Counted from the first letter of the stretch, positions 1-9,451 are shown. The stretch is DNA of 64,000 nt from Rhodoferax sp. GW822-FHT02A01 (GCF_038784515.1 NZ_CP152376.1:806001-870000), one strand, 5' to 3'. A program made the numbers and translations. The notes: generated by a model from the sequence alone, not told the origin.

Positions 1-222
1 CACGCCGCGCAGCATCTGCTCATACCCCTGGACGCGCTGCTCGATGCGGCTCACCGACTCACGCAGGGCAAAGTCAAACTGGAAGCGCAGCGCCTTGCGC
101 GTGCTTTGCCGTTCATGGCCCCAAGTAAACCAGGTGACGGCGAGCATGACGACCAACACGAGCCAGGGCAATTGCCGCAACAGCGTGCGTGCGATGGCGC
201 GATTGTCTTGTTGTACCTTCAT
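1..222 (-). CDS. CHASE-domain membrane sensor, N-terminal part (cut by window edge)
   Basis: Reading the minus strand from the ATG at 222 gives 74 codons open to the window edge. A short cytoplasmic N-terminus is followed by one hydrophobic segment at about residues 18-34. Next comes a stretch with the motif FDFALRESVSRIEQRVQGYE and then QMLRG, which I recognise as the start of a periplasmic CHASE domain. CHASE domains sit at the N-terminus of sensor histidine kinases and GGDEF/EAL enzymes; the output domain lies outside the window. The gene begins 13 bp after the stop of the periplasmic binding protein gene, so the two are probably cotranscribed and may form a binding-protein/sensor pair. 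Only the start is visible, so the enzymatic class is unknown. Confidence 0.75.
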   Translation of the reverse strand, partial: MKVQQDNRAIARTLLRQLPWLVLVVMLAVTWFTWGHERQSTRKALRFQFDFALRESVSRIEQRVQGYEQMLRGV

Positions 223-235
223 GCCAGGGCGGTGC

Positions 236-1018
236 CTAGAAGTTCACCAGCGTGGCAGCCAATTCCGGCTTGAAGTATTTCTCGAATATGCGACCGACGG
301 TACCATCCCTGCGCATCTCGTTGATGATGGCGCGCCACTGCTCCAGCTCGGCAGGTGAGAACGCCTTCCTGGACATGATCAGTCCATGCGGCACGGCCGG
401 GTCCTTGAACTCCAGGATGCTGCTCATCTCGCGGATCTTCTTTTCCTCCAGCGCCGGGAAATCGAATGGCTCAATGATCATGCCCTGGATTTGCCCCTGC
501 ATGAGTGCCTGGTACAGCGGGGCCAAACCACCGGCCTGCCTGACGCGGTTGGCCTCCTGCAGCTTGTCCACAAAACGGTTGGCTGATTCGCTGTAACGGA
601 AGCTCCGGATCACGCCCAGTTGCAGGTTGTCATTTTTCTCAAAACTGGCGAGATTGCGGATTCCGGCATCGTTGCGCGCCAGAAGGTAGTACTTGTTGCT
701 GAAGTACCAGGCGAAATCGGCAAATTTGTCCCGCTCGTCGTTGGTAATGCCCGAAAGACTGAAATCCAGGGCGCCGGACTCTATGAGCTGCCAGATGCGT
801 GCGCGTGGCATCAGGCTCACGATGACCTTGCATCCGCTGCGGCGGATCAGCTCGTCGGCCACATCCTTGTCGATTCCGGTATCGGTATCGGCGGAGTACA
901 GCAGCCCGTGATCGTGCAGTGCCAGGGTGTACGTGCGTGAGCAAACGACGGCGCTGGCGCTGGAGAGGCCCAGGGAGGTGAACGCAACCAGGGCGGCAAT
1001 CACTGAACGAACGGTCAT
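236..1018 (-). CDS. Periplasmic amino-acid-type substrate-binding protein (SBP_bac_3)
   Basis: This 260-residue protein has an N-terminal signal peptide (MTVRSVIAALVAF, cleavage near SASA). The two-lobed fold typical of family 3 extracellular binding proteins follows. Recognisable blocks are the early DKDVADEL segment, the SLSGITNDERDKFADF block and a later lobe-2 GVIRSF stretch. Family members bind polar amino acids or similar small ligands. No ABC permease or ATPase gene is adjacent. Instead the next gene downstream (13 bp) is a CHASE sensor, which suggests ligand sensing rather than transport; that is inference. The ATG at 1018 is kept because the signal sequence begins there, although the Shine-Dalgarno is weak. 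Confidence 0.85.
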   Translation of the reverse strand: MTVRSVIAALVAFTSLGLSSASAVVCSRTYTLALHDHGLLYSADTDTGIDKDVADELIRRSGCKVIVSLMPRARIWQLIESGALDFSLSGITNDERDKFADFAWYFSNKYYLLARNDAGIRNLASFEKNDNLQLGVIRSFRYSESANRFVDKLQEANRVRQAGGLAPLYQALMQGQIQGMIIEPFDFPALEEKKIREMSSILEFKDPAVPHGLIMSRKAFSPAELEQWRAIINEMRRDGTVGRIFEKYFKPELAATLVNF

Positions 1019-1294
1019 TTGTTGTATCTCGCTATTGGGTCTCCCGAAACTGCCGCTTGCGCAACCGGAACAAGCGCAGTTTCAAGCCCGGCGGTGCCAC
1101 CATCTTAAACGATGACTCCGTCCGGCACGCCAGCGAAGTCCCTACAACCTAGCCCGGCAGCATCCCCACACACGGCTCCGCTTGCCCCAAAGCAGCCCCA
1201 ACGTGAGCCAGCGCACGGAAGGCTTTGCCCGTTCCGACAAGAATCGAAAAAAGTCACGTATGTCGTCCAGACCACCCGGTGAAGGCACCATTCC

Positions 1295-2176
1295 ATGAAC
1301 CAGAAACAGACACTCAAGCGACCTGGCGCGCCCCTGCCAGCCAAGTCATTGACCCAAGTGTTGAAAGACAGCGAGCACGTTGGCGGCATGATCAAGGAGT
1401 CCGCAGCCGAGCTCGCGTCGGTCAACTCGGTCCTCAATGACAACCTTTCCAACGGCAAACAGCTCCCCGGGGTCGAAAAAGCGCTGGAGAAAAGCGAAGC
1501 CGTTGAACTCAAGGTGCAGGAGGCGTCCGAGAAGCTGGCACAGGTGAACCTGAGTCTGGAAAGAGGGGTTCACGAACGACAAAGGCTGGAGCAGGATCTG
1601 GCTGACATCGGGGAGCACCACAAGCAGTCCCTTCACTCCTCGCTACACGATGCGCTCACAGGCCTGCCCAATCGTGTGCTCTTCTATGACCGACTGGAAC
1701 ATGGCATGGAGCAAGCCAAACGGCACGGCTGGAGCCTGTCCGTGATGTTCCTGGACATTGACAAGTTCAAGTCCATCAATGACTCGCATGGCCACGCGGT
1801 CGGAGATGCCATCCTTCTGACCATTGCCAAACGCCTGGCAGAAACCACCCGCACTGACGACACGATCAGCCGGCACGGCGGTGACGAATTCCTGTACCTG
1901 CTCATGGAAATGGGTGAAGAGAAGGACGCAGCCATCGTGGCAAAGAAAATACTGCAGGCAGTCCAGATTCCCTGCGTGGTGGGTGATACCCGGATTGAGG
2001 TCAACACCAGCATCGGAATCGCCATCTACCCACAGGATGGCAGTAGCGTGGAAGCGCTGATCCATAGCGCCGATGCCGCCATGTACCGTGCCAAGCAAAG
2101 CAGGTCGGGCTACGCATTTGCAAACGGCAACCCGCCACTGCCTTCGAATCCGCCAGCCGCCCTCGCACAACCGTGA
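1295..2176 (+). CDS. Diguanylate cyclase (GGDEF) with N-terminal coiled coil
   Basis: This 293-residue soluble protein would make cyclic-di-GMP from two GTP. Residues about 1-110 are charged and helical, probably a coiled coil and dimerisation segment, with no transmembrane helix. The GGDEF domain spans about 115-280. It has DALTGLPNRVLFYDRL at its start, the metal-binding block FLDIDKFKSINDSHGH, and an intact GGDEF signature within SRHGGDEFLYLL. The inhibitory I-site motif RTDD lies five residues before GGDEF, so product feedback inhibition is expected. It is monocistronic here, divergent from the binding-protein/CHASE pair. Activity is predicted from conserved motifs only. Confidence 0.88.
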   Translation: MNQKQTLKRPGAPLPAKSLTQVLKDSEHVGGMIKESAAELASVNSVLNDNLSNGKQLPGVEKALEKSEAVELKVQEASEKLAQVNLSLERGVHERQRLEQDLADIGEHHKQSLHSSLHDALTGLPNRVLFYDRLEHGMEQAKRHGWSLSVMFLDIDKFKSINDSHGHAVGDAILLTIAKRLAETTRTDDTISRHGGDEFLYLLMEMGEEKDAAIVAKKILQAVQIPCVVGDTRIEVNTSIGIAIYPQDGSSVEALIHSADAAMYRAKQSRSGYAFANGNPPLPSNPPAALAQP

Positions 2177-2186
2177 AGACGCGACC

Positions 2187-2749
2187 TCAGTGGACGTTCA
2201 ACGCCGCCTGGTTGCGCCCCATCAGCTTGGCCTGATAGCGTGATCTGTCTGCCAGCCCGATAAGGCCGAGGGGTGAGTTGTTCGTGTCCGGAATGGCAGT
2301 GGCCGCACCCACGCTGACCGTTACGTGTTGCTGCGGGCAGCGCTGCCCCAGGCCACTTGCAGCGCATGGTCAAAACCACGGCGATTCAGAATGCCCGTCA
2401 TGCCACCGTGAACCGCAAGCCTTTCAAGCTCGAGCTGGGCCTTCTTGTGAATCGTCATGTCACGCAAAGTCTGCACCACGGCCAGCAGTCTTCCGTCGGT
2501 GTCGAAGATGGGGCCGGCGTCGGCGTAAAGATAACGCTGCGCGTCCATGCCGGTCAGCCGCTCGCATGCCTTGTTCCAGATCATGACCCTGCCGTGCGCG
2601 TCCAGCACAAAGGCCGGCACAACCAGGAACTGCATGAGACTGACCGCAAATCCATAGTCTCCATGGACGGATGGGTTGCCGGCAGCGGACTCGCGGTCTT
2701 TGTCTTGCACGGCAACATTCTTCCGCTCAAGCGTGGTGGTCATCATGGT
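2187..2749 (-). pseudogene. Decayed PAS-GGDEF diguanylate cyclase with internal deletions
   Basis: The minus strand from the ATG at about 2749 encodes a PAS start (VSLMQFLVVPAFVLDAHGRV, then WNKACERLTGMD). It jumps directly to the PAS end (ADAGPIFDTDGRLLAVVQTL), so the middle of the PAS fold is missing. A GGDEF start follows (GGMTGILNRRGFDHAL), and this reading frame stops near 2321. The family C-terminus (VTVSVGAATA, then GLADRSRYQAKLMGRNQAAL) continues in another frame to a TGA at 2187-2189. The whole catalytic centre, including the GGDEF signature, is gone. I read this as a pseudogene produced by one in-frame and one frame-disrupting deletion. Confidence 0.75.
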
Positions 2750-2833
2750 GTGTGCGTTGGAGATCGCAGGGGTTTGATCAAGTGAGCGCATGGTGGGTGG
2801 AAAGAATCTTTCTGTTTGTGAGCCGTCGCACAG

Positions 2834-5800
2834 ATGGAGCCTGTTCAAGGAACCAAACTTGGGAACTCCAGAGGACACGAAGAAGAATCCCGAGTGGAAT
2901 ATCTAGATACTTGCAACACAAAGGCGGCAAACGAGTCTGCGCAACAGGCGCTACGGGCTTCCGTGAGCCGCTATCGCCGTTTGTTTGAGGCGGCACAGGA
3001 TGGCATATTGCTTCTGAACGCAGAGACGGCGCAGATAGAAGATGTCAACCCCTATCTGGTGGACATGCTCGGCTATTCGCACGCGGAGTTTCTGGGCAAG
3101 AAGATTTGGGACGTGGGCCCTTTTGCTGACAAGGCGCAAAGCAAGGAAATGTTCACAGCCTTGCAGCGGCACGGCTACGTCCGCTACGACGATTTGCCGC
3201 TGAAGACCAAGAGTGGCGTCATCATCCAGGTGGAATTTGTCAGCAATGCATACGATTGCGACGGCATACGGGTGATCCAGTGCAATGTGCGCAACATCAG
3301 TCAGCGCCACGCCGATCAGGCCAGCATACGCCACCTCACGCAACTCTATGCCACCCTGAGTCAATGCAACAAGGCCATCGTGCACTGCAAGAGCGATGTC
3401 GAACTGCTGCAGACGATATGCCGTGTGGCAGTGCAGTTCGGTGGCATGAAGATGGCCTGGGTCGGCTTGATCAACAGCGAAACACGGCTGTTGCAGCCAC
3501 AGGCCAGCTTCGGCGACGATACCGCGTATCTGAAGAACCTGATCATCTCCACCGACAGCGAGATTCCAAGTGGCCAAAGCCCGGCCGGCAGGGCCATCAG
3601 CGAACGGCAGCCAGTCTGGTGCCAGGACTTTCTCAATGACGCATCCACCGCACTGTGGCACGGCCCTGCCCGCCTGGCGGGACTGGCGTCATCGGCTTCC
3701 ATCCCCCTCACCAAAGAGGGCCAGCTGGTTGGCGTCTTCACGCTGTACGCCGTTGAGCCACAGGCCTTTGGCATTGCCACGCGCAACCTGCTGATCGAAA
3801 TGGCTGAAGACATCAGCTTTGCACTGGATCGGTTTGCCAGCGAGGAGCGCCGACGCAGTGTGGAAGAAGAGGTGAAGTTCAAGAACACCATACTCAAGAC
3901 GCAGCAGGAAACTTCGCTGGACGGAATCCTGATCGTGAGCGATGAAGGCAAGATCATTTCCTACAACCAGCAATTTGTCGACCTCTGGAATCTGGCGCCC
4001 GAACTCATTGGTGCCAGATTGGATGCCCCGGTATTGCGTGCCGTGGCGACACAGGTTGAAAACCCCAGGGCATTCATTGAGCGCATCCGTTACCTGAATC
4101 TGCATCGCGAGGGCAGAAGCCGCGAAGAACTGCGCCTGCTGGACGGAAGAATCATTGACCGCTACTCCGCGCCAGTCATCGGAGCGGACCTCACCCATTA
4201 CGGAAGAGTCTGGTATTTCCGCGACATCACCGAACGCAAGAGGGCCACACAGAAGTTCGAGGACCTGCTTGAATCGGCGCCGGACGCCATGCTGATCGTC
4301 GATGCCAGCGCGCAGATCGTTCTGGTCAATGCACAGGCCGTGCAATTGTTTGGCTGGAGTCGTGCGGAGCTGCTGGCCAAAAAGGTTCACGCCCTGGTTC
4401 CGAAAATGGAATGTGATGCGGTCACGGACGGCAGCGGCCACTGCCTGGAATTGCTGCGCGAGCAAATCCAGTCCGCCGGCCCGGCGCTGTCTGGCATACG
4501 CAAGGATGGCAGCCTGTTTCCGGTTGAAATCACGCTGAGCCCCATGCAATCCGACGAGGGCTTGCTGCTGATTGCCGCCATCCGCGACGTGACCCAGAAC
4601 CGGAAATACCAGGAGCGCATCTCCTACCTGAATCGCGTCTACGCCATGATGAGCGGCATCAACACGCTGATTGTGCGAACCGACAACCGCGAAGAACTGT
4701 TCAAGGAAGCCTGTCGCATTGCGGTGGACGGGGGATTTCGCATGGCGCTGATTGCCCTGGTCGACCAGGGCAGCCAGAAGCTGGTGCCGGTTGCCTCACA
4801 GGGCAAGGACGATGACCTGCTGTCCGCCATCACCAGCATCCTGTCGTCGGATGCGGATGCGGCAAAGACCATGAGTGCCCGTGCACTGATGGAGCGGCGG
4901 GCCATCGTCTCCAACCGCTCACAGGGAGATCCGCAGGTACTGTTCAGTGAAAAGTACATCGCTTCCGGTATCCACTCGATGGCTGTCTTCCCTTTGCTGG
5001 TGGGAGACAAGGCGGTTGGCGTACTGGCGCTGTATGCGGGTGAGATCGAGTTCTTTCATGGCGAAGAATTGAAGCTGCTGGCCGAACTCACCGGCAATGT
5101 GTCGTTTGCCATTGACCATATCGAAAAGCAGGAGCATCTGAATTACTTCGCCTACTACGATGCACTCACGGGGCTCGCCAACCAAAGGCTATTTCTGGAG
5201 CGGGTGGCCCAGGCTGCGCGCAGCGGCCAGGGGATGGGTCATAAGGTGGCGATCGCCCTCATTGACCTGGAACGCTTCAAGAACATCAACGATAGTCTGG
5301 GCCACATTGCGGGCGACGAGCTTTTGCGCAAGATGGCGCAATGGCTGATCCGCTCCACAGGCGATGCCAACCTGCTGGCGCGCCTAGGGGCCGATCACTT
5401 CGCGGTGCTCATTCCGGTTGTTCACACCTGCCCGGAAGTCGAGCTGATGACTTCCCAGATGATGAAGGCGCTCCAGGAACATCCTTTCCGCCTGAGTGAT
5501 GCCATTTTCCGCATTGCCGCCAAGGTGGGCATTGCCATCTATCCAGCGGACGGAGCGGATGAAGACACCCTGTTTCGCAACGCCGAAGTGGCGCTCAAGA
5601 AGGCCAAGTCCAGCGGCGAACGCTATCTGCTCTACACGCAGAGCATGAACGAGCTGGTCGCAGGAAAGTTGACGCTGGAAAACGAACTTCGCCTGGCCTT
5701 GCAACGCGGCGAATTTGTGCTGCACTACCAGCCCAAGGTCAATCTGCTGAACGGCGAGGTTACCGGAGCGGAAGCACTGATCCGCTGGAACAAGCCGCAG

Positions 5801-6442
5801 GCAGGCCTGGTCGCGCCCGGCCACTTCATTCCCGTGCTGGAGGAAATCGGCCTGATCCACGAAGTCGGGCGCTGGGCCATGGCACAGGCCTGTGCGGACC
5901 ACAGGCGCTGGCATGCGGCGGGCATGAAGCCGGTGCGCATCGCCGTCAATGTGTCGGCGCTGCAGCTGCGCAATCGCACGTTCTTCGACGAGGTACGCGT
6001 GCTCATCGAAGGCCATACACAGGCAGAGACCGGGTTGGAACTGGAGATCACCGAGAGCTTGATCATGGAGGATGTCAAGCACAGCATCATCAGCCTGCAG
6101 GCCATTCGTGCGCTGGGCCTCACCATCGCGATTGACGACTTCGGAACCGGTTTTTCCTCTCTGAGCTACCTGTCCAAATTGCCGGTGGATAGTTTGAAGA
6201 TTGATCGCTCCTTCGTGTCGGACATGACATTGACCCCCGAAGGGCTGGCACTGGTTTCCACCATCATCAATCTGGCCCATGCGCTCAAGCTCAAGGTCGT
6301 GGCCGAAGGTGTTGAAACCGAGGAGCAGGCTCGCCTGCTGCGTCTGCTGAACTGCGACGAGATACAGGGTTATCTGTTCAGCAAACCGGTTCCTGCCGAT
6401 GTATTCGAATCGCTCTTTCTGGTTCTGCCCTCAGAGCACTGA
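2834..6442 (+). CDS. PAS-GAF-PAS-PAS-GAF-GGDEF-EAL protein, probable c-di-GMP phosphodiesterase
   Basis: This is a 1202-residue cytoplasmic multidomain sensor. The order is PAS at about 45-160, GAF at 175-335, PAS at 350-465, PAS at 470-595, GAF at 605-765, GGDEF at 770-935 and EAL at 945-1195. The GGDEF signature is degenerate (ARLGADHFAVLI) and no RxxD I-site precedes it, so cyclase activity is unlikely; the domain may bind GTP allosterically. The EAL domain keeps the expected catalytic set: EALIRW, VNVSALQLR, LELEITESLIME, IDDFGTGFSS, LKIDRSF and AEGVET. Hydrolysis of c-di-GMP is therefore predicted. There is no transmembrane segment. The start could lie a few codons later, since no strong Shine-Dalgarno decides it. 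Confidence 0.88.
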   Translation: MEPVQGTKLGNSRGHEEESRVEYLDTCNTKAANESAQQALRASVSRYRRLFEAAQDGILLLNAETAQIEDVNPYLVDMLGYSHAEFLGKKIWDVGPFADKAQSKEMFTALQRHGYVRYDDLPLKTKSGVIIQVEFVSNAYDCDGIRVIQCNVRNISQRHADQASIRHLTQLYATLSQCNKAIVHCKSDVELLQTICRVAVQFGGMKMAWVGLINSETRLLQPQASFGDDTAYLKNLIISTDSEIPSGQSPAGRAISERQPVWCQDFLNDASTALWHGPARLAGLASSASIPLTKEGQLVGVFTLYAVEPQAFGIATRNLLIEMAEDISFALDRFASEERRRSVEEEVKFKNTILKTQQETSLDGILIVSDEGKIISYNQQFVDLWNLAPELIGARLDAPVLRAVATQVENPRAFIERIRYLNLHREGRSREELRLLDGRIIDRYSAPVIGADLTHYGRVWYFRDITERKRATQKFEDLLESAPDAMLIVDASAQIVLVNAQAVQLFGWSRAELLAKKVHALVPKMECDAVTDGSGHCLELLREQIQSAGPALSGIRKDGSLFPVEITLSPMQSDEGLLLIAAIRDVTQNRKYQERISYLNRVYAMMSGINTLIVRTDNREELFKEACRIAVDGGFRMALIALVDQGSQKLVPVASQGKDDDLLSAITSILSSDADAAKTMSARALMERRAIVSNRSQGDPQVLFSEKYIASGIHSMAVFPLLVGDKAVGVLALYAGEIEFFHGEELKLLAELTGNVSFAIDHIEKQEHLNYFAYYDALTGLANQRLFLERVAQAARSGQGMGHKVAIALIDLERFKNINDSLGHIAGDELLRKMAQWLIRSTGDANLLARLGADHFAVLIPVVHTCPEVELMTSQMMKALQEHPFRLSDAIFRIAAKVGIAIYPADGADEDTLFRNAEVALKKAKSSGERYLLYTQSMNELVAGKLTLENELRLALQRGEFVLHYQPKVNLLNGEVTGAEALIRWNKPQAGLVAPGHFIPVLEEIGLIHEVGRWAMAQACADHRRWHAAGMKPVRIAVNVSALQLRNRTFFDEVRVLIEGHTQAETGLELEITESLIMEDVKHSIISLQAIRALGLTIAIDDFGTGFSSLSYLSKLPVDSLKIDRSFVSDMTLTPEGLALVSTIINLAHALKLKVVAEGVETEEQARLLRLLNCDEIQGYLFSKPVPADVFESLFLVLPSEH

Positions 6443-6460
6443 TTCAGTGGCACGACCCAA

Positions 6461-7321
6461 CTATGCTTTGGCGGTCGCCACCAGCAATTCTTCGGAATCG
6501 CGTGGCGGGCGCAGGCCGTCGGTGCGGCCGGAGAAATAGCGCTCAGCCAGCGCCACGGCTGACACATGCTCGACCCTCGCAAACCCGGCTTCACGCGCCA
6601 GTGCCAGCATTTCAGCGGGCGTAAAGAAGCTCAGCCAGGGCGTGCCACTGGCCTTCGCACCGGCCGCTGCGCGCTCCACGCCCACGCGAACCTCCGGGTC
6701 GTTGAGCTCAATCGGCAGCATGAACGACATCACCAGGGTCGACCCTTTTGCCAGCGCGGCGACCCGCCGCAGCGTCGCCAGGTTCGCCTCGCGGGACAGA
6801 TACATGCTAACACCGGTGGATGCCACCACGGCAGGCTGATCAACATCGAAGCCGGATGCACCCAGGCGCGACCACCATGCCTCCCCCGCTTCAAAATCCA
6901 CAGGGACCAGATGCAGATGGGGCGCTATGCCATACCCCAGGTCCATGAGGCGCTGACGCTTCCAGTGCTGTGACGCCGGCCGGTCGATCTCGTACACCTG
7001 CAGGCGCGATGCGAGTTGCGGCTTGCGCTGCACAAAGGTATCCAGCCCTGCGCCCAGAATGACGTATTGCGAAACACCGCCTGCAAGTTGCGCCTCGACA
7101 TGGTCTTCGACAAAGCGGGCGCGCGCCACAATGGACGCACGAAAAGGCCGCGTGAACGGACTCATATCCGGGCGGTCTTGCCAACCATCCTCCGGTGCCA
7201 CCAGCTCCAGTCCGACACGGTCCTCCAGCACATGCGGCGCGGCATCGGCTTCAAGATGCAATGCGCGCCACAGTGCGGTGCGCACGGCGGTGTTGTCGGG
7301 TACAGCTTGGGGCAGGGACAT
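6461..7321 (-). CDS. Class I SAM-dependent methyltransferase (TIGR00027/leucine carboxyl methyltransferase-like)
   Basis: This is a 286-residue soluble protein. The SAM-binding block reads QYVILGAGLDTFVQRK and is followed by an acidic strand end, VYEIDRP, as in the putative methyltransferases related to leucine carboxyl methyltransferase. A later block, VVASTGVSMYLSREAN, is also typical. The methyl acceptor is not known for most members. The start at 7321 was chosen because an AAGGAG-type Shine-Dalgarno lies a few bases upstream; the frame stays open to an earlier codon at 7351, but that extension looks unlike the family. It is convergent with the preceding EAL gene and divergent from the MFS gene. 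Confidence 0.82.
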   Translation of the reverse strand: MSLPQAVPDNTAVRTALWRALHLEADAAPHVLEDRVGLELVAPEDGWQDRPDMSPFTRPFRASIVARARFVEDHVEAQLAGGVSQYVILGAGLDTFVQRKPQLASRLQVYEIDRPASQHWKRQRLMDLGYGIAPHLHLVPVDFEAGEAWWSRLGASGFDVDQPAVVASTGVSMYLSREANLATLRRVAALAKGSTLVMSFMLPIELNDPEVRVGVERAAAGAKASGTPWLSFFTPAEMLALAREAGFARVEHVSAVALAERYFSGRTDGLRPPRDSEELLVATAKA

Positions 7322-7438
7322 GGTGTGCTCTCCTTTGGGCCTATTGCACATAGCTTAGCGTCGCTTGCAGCAGCCGTCCGAGCCCGGTGGGAAAGACTCT
7401 ATTATTTGGATCTGTCACTTCCACAAGGCAATCCCACC

Positions 7439-8659
7439 ATGCGCCAGTCCACCTCCGATAGCGCGAACGTGCCATCGGTCCCGCCGCCCAAGGGGCAGCG
7501 TCTCCATCCGGATGTGCTCAAGCTGGGTCTGGTGAGCTTTCTCACCGACCTGAGTTCGGAGATGATCTTCTCAGTTTTTGCCGTCTTCTTCACCACCATC
7601 GCAGGCGCCTCCAGCGCATTGCTGGGGCTGATCGAAGGGTTGGCGGACTTTTCCGCCTCGTCGCTCAATTACCTGGCGGGCTGGCTTTCTGACCGCAGTG
7701 GCAGGCGCAAGTGGCTAACCACGGCAGGCTATGGTTTTTCCACACTGGCCAAGTTGATCCTGCTGGTATCGACGTCGGTGAGCGGCCTTGCCGTCTTTCG
7801 CGTCGTTGAGAGATTGGGCAAGGGCTTTCGCGGACCACCGCGTGATGCGTGGCTATCCACCATCGCAGCCAAGGAGTCGCGTGGCTACGCCTTTGGTGTT
7901 CACAAGGCACTGGACAAATCAGGCGCGGTGCTCGGGCCGCTGGTGGCCTATGCGCTGCTGTCCTGGCTGGGGGAATCGGCCAGCACCTATGGTGTCCTGT
8001 TTATCGTTGCGTTTGTTCCGGCAGTGCTCAGTGTGCTGGTGCTGACTAGGGTGAATGACCATCCGGGTGTTGCGCATCAGCGCGAAAGCATGCGTGAGAA
8101 CTGGCGCCAGCTCAGCCCCGGCTTCAAGCGCTATCTGTTTCCGGCCGCGGTGTTTGCTCTGGCGTATTTCAGCCTGGGCTTCCTGCTGCTCAAGGCGCAC
8201 GCAATGGGGTTTGGTGTCGCCGACGTCGTACTGCTGTACGCACTCTTCAACGTCACCTGCGTGGCTAGCGCCCCCCTGGTAGGTCGGCTGGGTGACAAGG
8301 TCGGGCGCGGGCGCATCGTCGTGCTCGGGTATGGCGTGTACGCGGCAGTCAACCTGTGGTTGATGGTGGCGAACAGCCGCTGGGAAATCGTGGCGGTGTT
8401 CGCCCTCTACGGCCTGTTCTACGCGATCGATGAATCGCAGAGCAAAGCCCTCATTGCCGACATCGAACCCGAGCGCCGCGCAACCGCGGTGGGGGTCTAC
8501 AACTTTGTGACCGGGCTCATGTACATCCCCGCTTCCCTGGTGGCCGGCGCCTTGTGGACCATCGCGCCGGGTTGGGCCTTTGGTCTGGCCCTGGCACTGT
8601 CGCTTGTAGCCATGGTGCTCTTTGCCCTAGTGCGCCCTGCCGCAGTCCATGGAGATTGA
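7439..8659 (+). CDS. MFS transporter
   Basis: This 406-residue integral membrane protein has about twelve hydrophobic segments. The loop 2-3 signature of the major facilitator superfamily is visible as GWLSDRSGRRKWL, and the equivalent half-two motif as GRLGDKVGRGRIV. The block VVERLGKGFRGPPRDAWLS is characteristic of a bacterial MFS subgroup. Substrate is unknown. The ATG at 7439 begins the natural hydrophilic N-terminus; the frame remains open further upstream across the divergent methyltransferase promoter, which I regard as chance. It is probably expressed alone, divergently from the methyltransferase. Confidence 0.85.
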   Translation: MRQSTSDSANVPSVPPPKGQRLHPDVLKLGLVSFLTDLSSEMIFSVFAVFFTTIAGASSALLGLIEGLADFSASSLNYLAGWLSDRSGRRKWLTTAGYGFSTLAKLILLVSTSVSGLAVFRVVERLGKGFRGPPRDAWLSTIAAKESRGYAFGVHKALDKSGAVLGPLVAYALLSWLGESASTYGVLFIVAFVPAVLSVLVLTRVNDHPGVAHQRESMRENWRQLSPGFKRYLFPAAVFALAYFSLGFLLLKAHAMGFGVADVVLLYALFNVTCVASAPLVGRLGDKVGRGRIVVLGYGVYAAVNLWLMVANSRWEIVAVFALYGLFYAIDESQSKALIADIEPERRATAVGVYNFVTGLMYIPASLVAGALWTIAPGWAFGLALALSLVAMVLFALVRPAAVHGD

Positions 8660-8686
8660 CGCCTTCACGTGCAGCCCGTTTGCCGT

Positions 8687-9451
8687 CTAACGATGCAGGA
8701 AGTTGGGCTTTCTTTTTTCGAGGAATGCAGCCAGTCCCTCCTTGAAATCATGCTCGGAGAAGCAGGTATGGAACAGCTCGCGCTCCATTGCCAACCCTTG
8801 CTCCAGCTGCACCTGCGCCAGATTGACCGCAGTCTTGATGCGGCCCGTCACAGGGCTGGAATAGGACGCAATCAGCCGCGCGATGGAGAGCGCGGTGGGT
8901 TCGAGATGTTCGTCTTCGACGACGCGTGAGACCAGCCCCACCGCCAGCGCCTCTTCGGCATTCAAAGCACGTCCCGTCAGCAGCACGTCCATGGCAATGT
9001 GCTTGCCAACAGCACGCGTCAATCGTTGCGTGCCACCTGCACCAGGCATGGCAGCCAGGGTGATTTCCGGATGGCAAAAGCGAGCCGAAGCGCCCGCCAC
9101 GACGATGTCGCACATTTCAACGAGTTCGCACCCGCCACCTGCGGCCAGACCCTTTACGGCAACTACCAAGGGTTTCGTGATGCGAGGGGGAGCAGAGACA
9201 CATCCCATGAAGCTGGATGCCTTGGCCTCTTCATGCGTCATGGCCGACATCTCCCGGATGTCGGCCCCAGCGCAGAAATGCTTGAGTGCGGAGGAAATAA
9301 GAATAGCGCGCACATCCTCGCGCGCATCCAGTGCTAACAGTGCCTCATCGATCTCACGACAAAACGGCACGCTCAGCGCATTCAGGGCATCAGCGCGTGC
9401 CATCTGCACATGGCCCACCCCTTCGTCGCATGTAACAACAACAGACGTCAT
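8687..9451 (-). CDS. Enoyl-CoA hydratase/isomerase family protein
   Basis: This 254-residue crotonase-fold protein is expected to hydrate 2-enoyl-CoA to 3-hydroxyacyl-CoA or to catalyse a related step of fatty or aromatic acid degradation. The oxyanion-hole segment FCAGADIREMS is present. Both catalytic glutamates of the hydratase family are visible: one in AAGGGCELVEMCDI and one in ARFCHPEITLAAMPGAGG. The ATG at 9451 follows an AGATGGGGA-type Shine-Dalgarno and gives the standard family length. No other beta-oxidation gene is adjacent. The exact acyl-CoA substrate cannot be read from the sequence. Confidence 0.9.
   Translation of the reverse strand: MTSVVVTCDEGVGHVQMARADALNALSVPFCREIDEALLALDAREDVRAILISSALKHFCAGADIREMSAMTHEEAKASSFMGCVSAPPRITKPLVVAVKGLAAGGGCELVEMCDIVVAGASARFCHPEITLAAMPGAGGTQRLTRAVGKHIAMDVLLTGRALNAEEALAVGLVSRVVEDEHLEPTALSIARLIASYSSPVTGRIKTAVNLAQVQLEQGLAMERELFHTCFSEHDFKEGLAAFLEKRKPNFLHR

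Noticed and set aside
7016..7438. N-terminal extension of the MFS gene into the methyltransferase
   Set aside because: The extra sequence is hydrophilic, overlaps a divergent gene and does not match MFS proteins; the ATG at 7439 gives the natural start.
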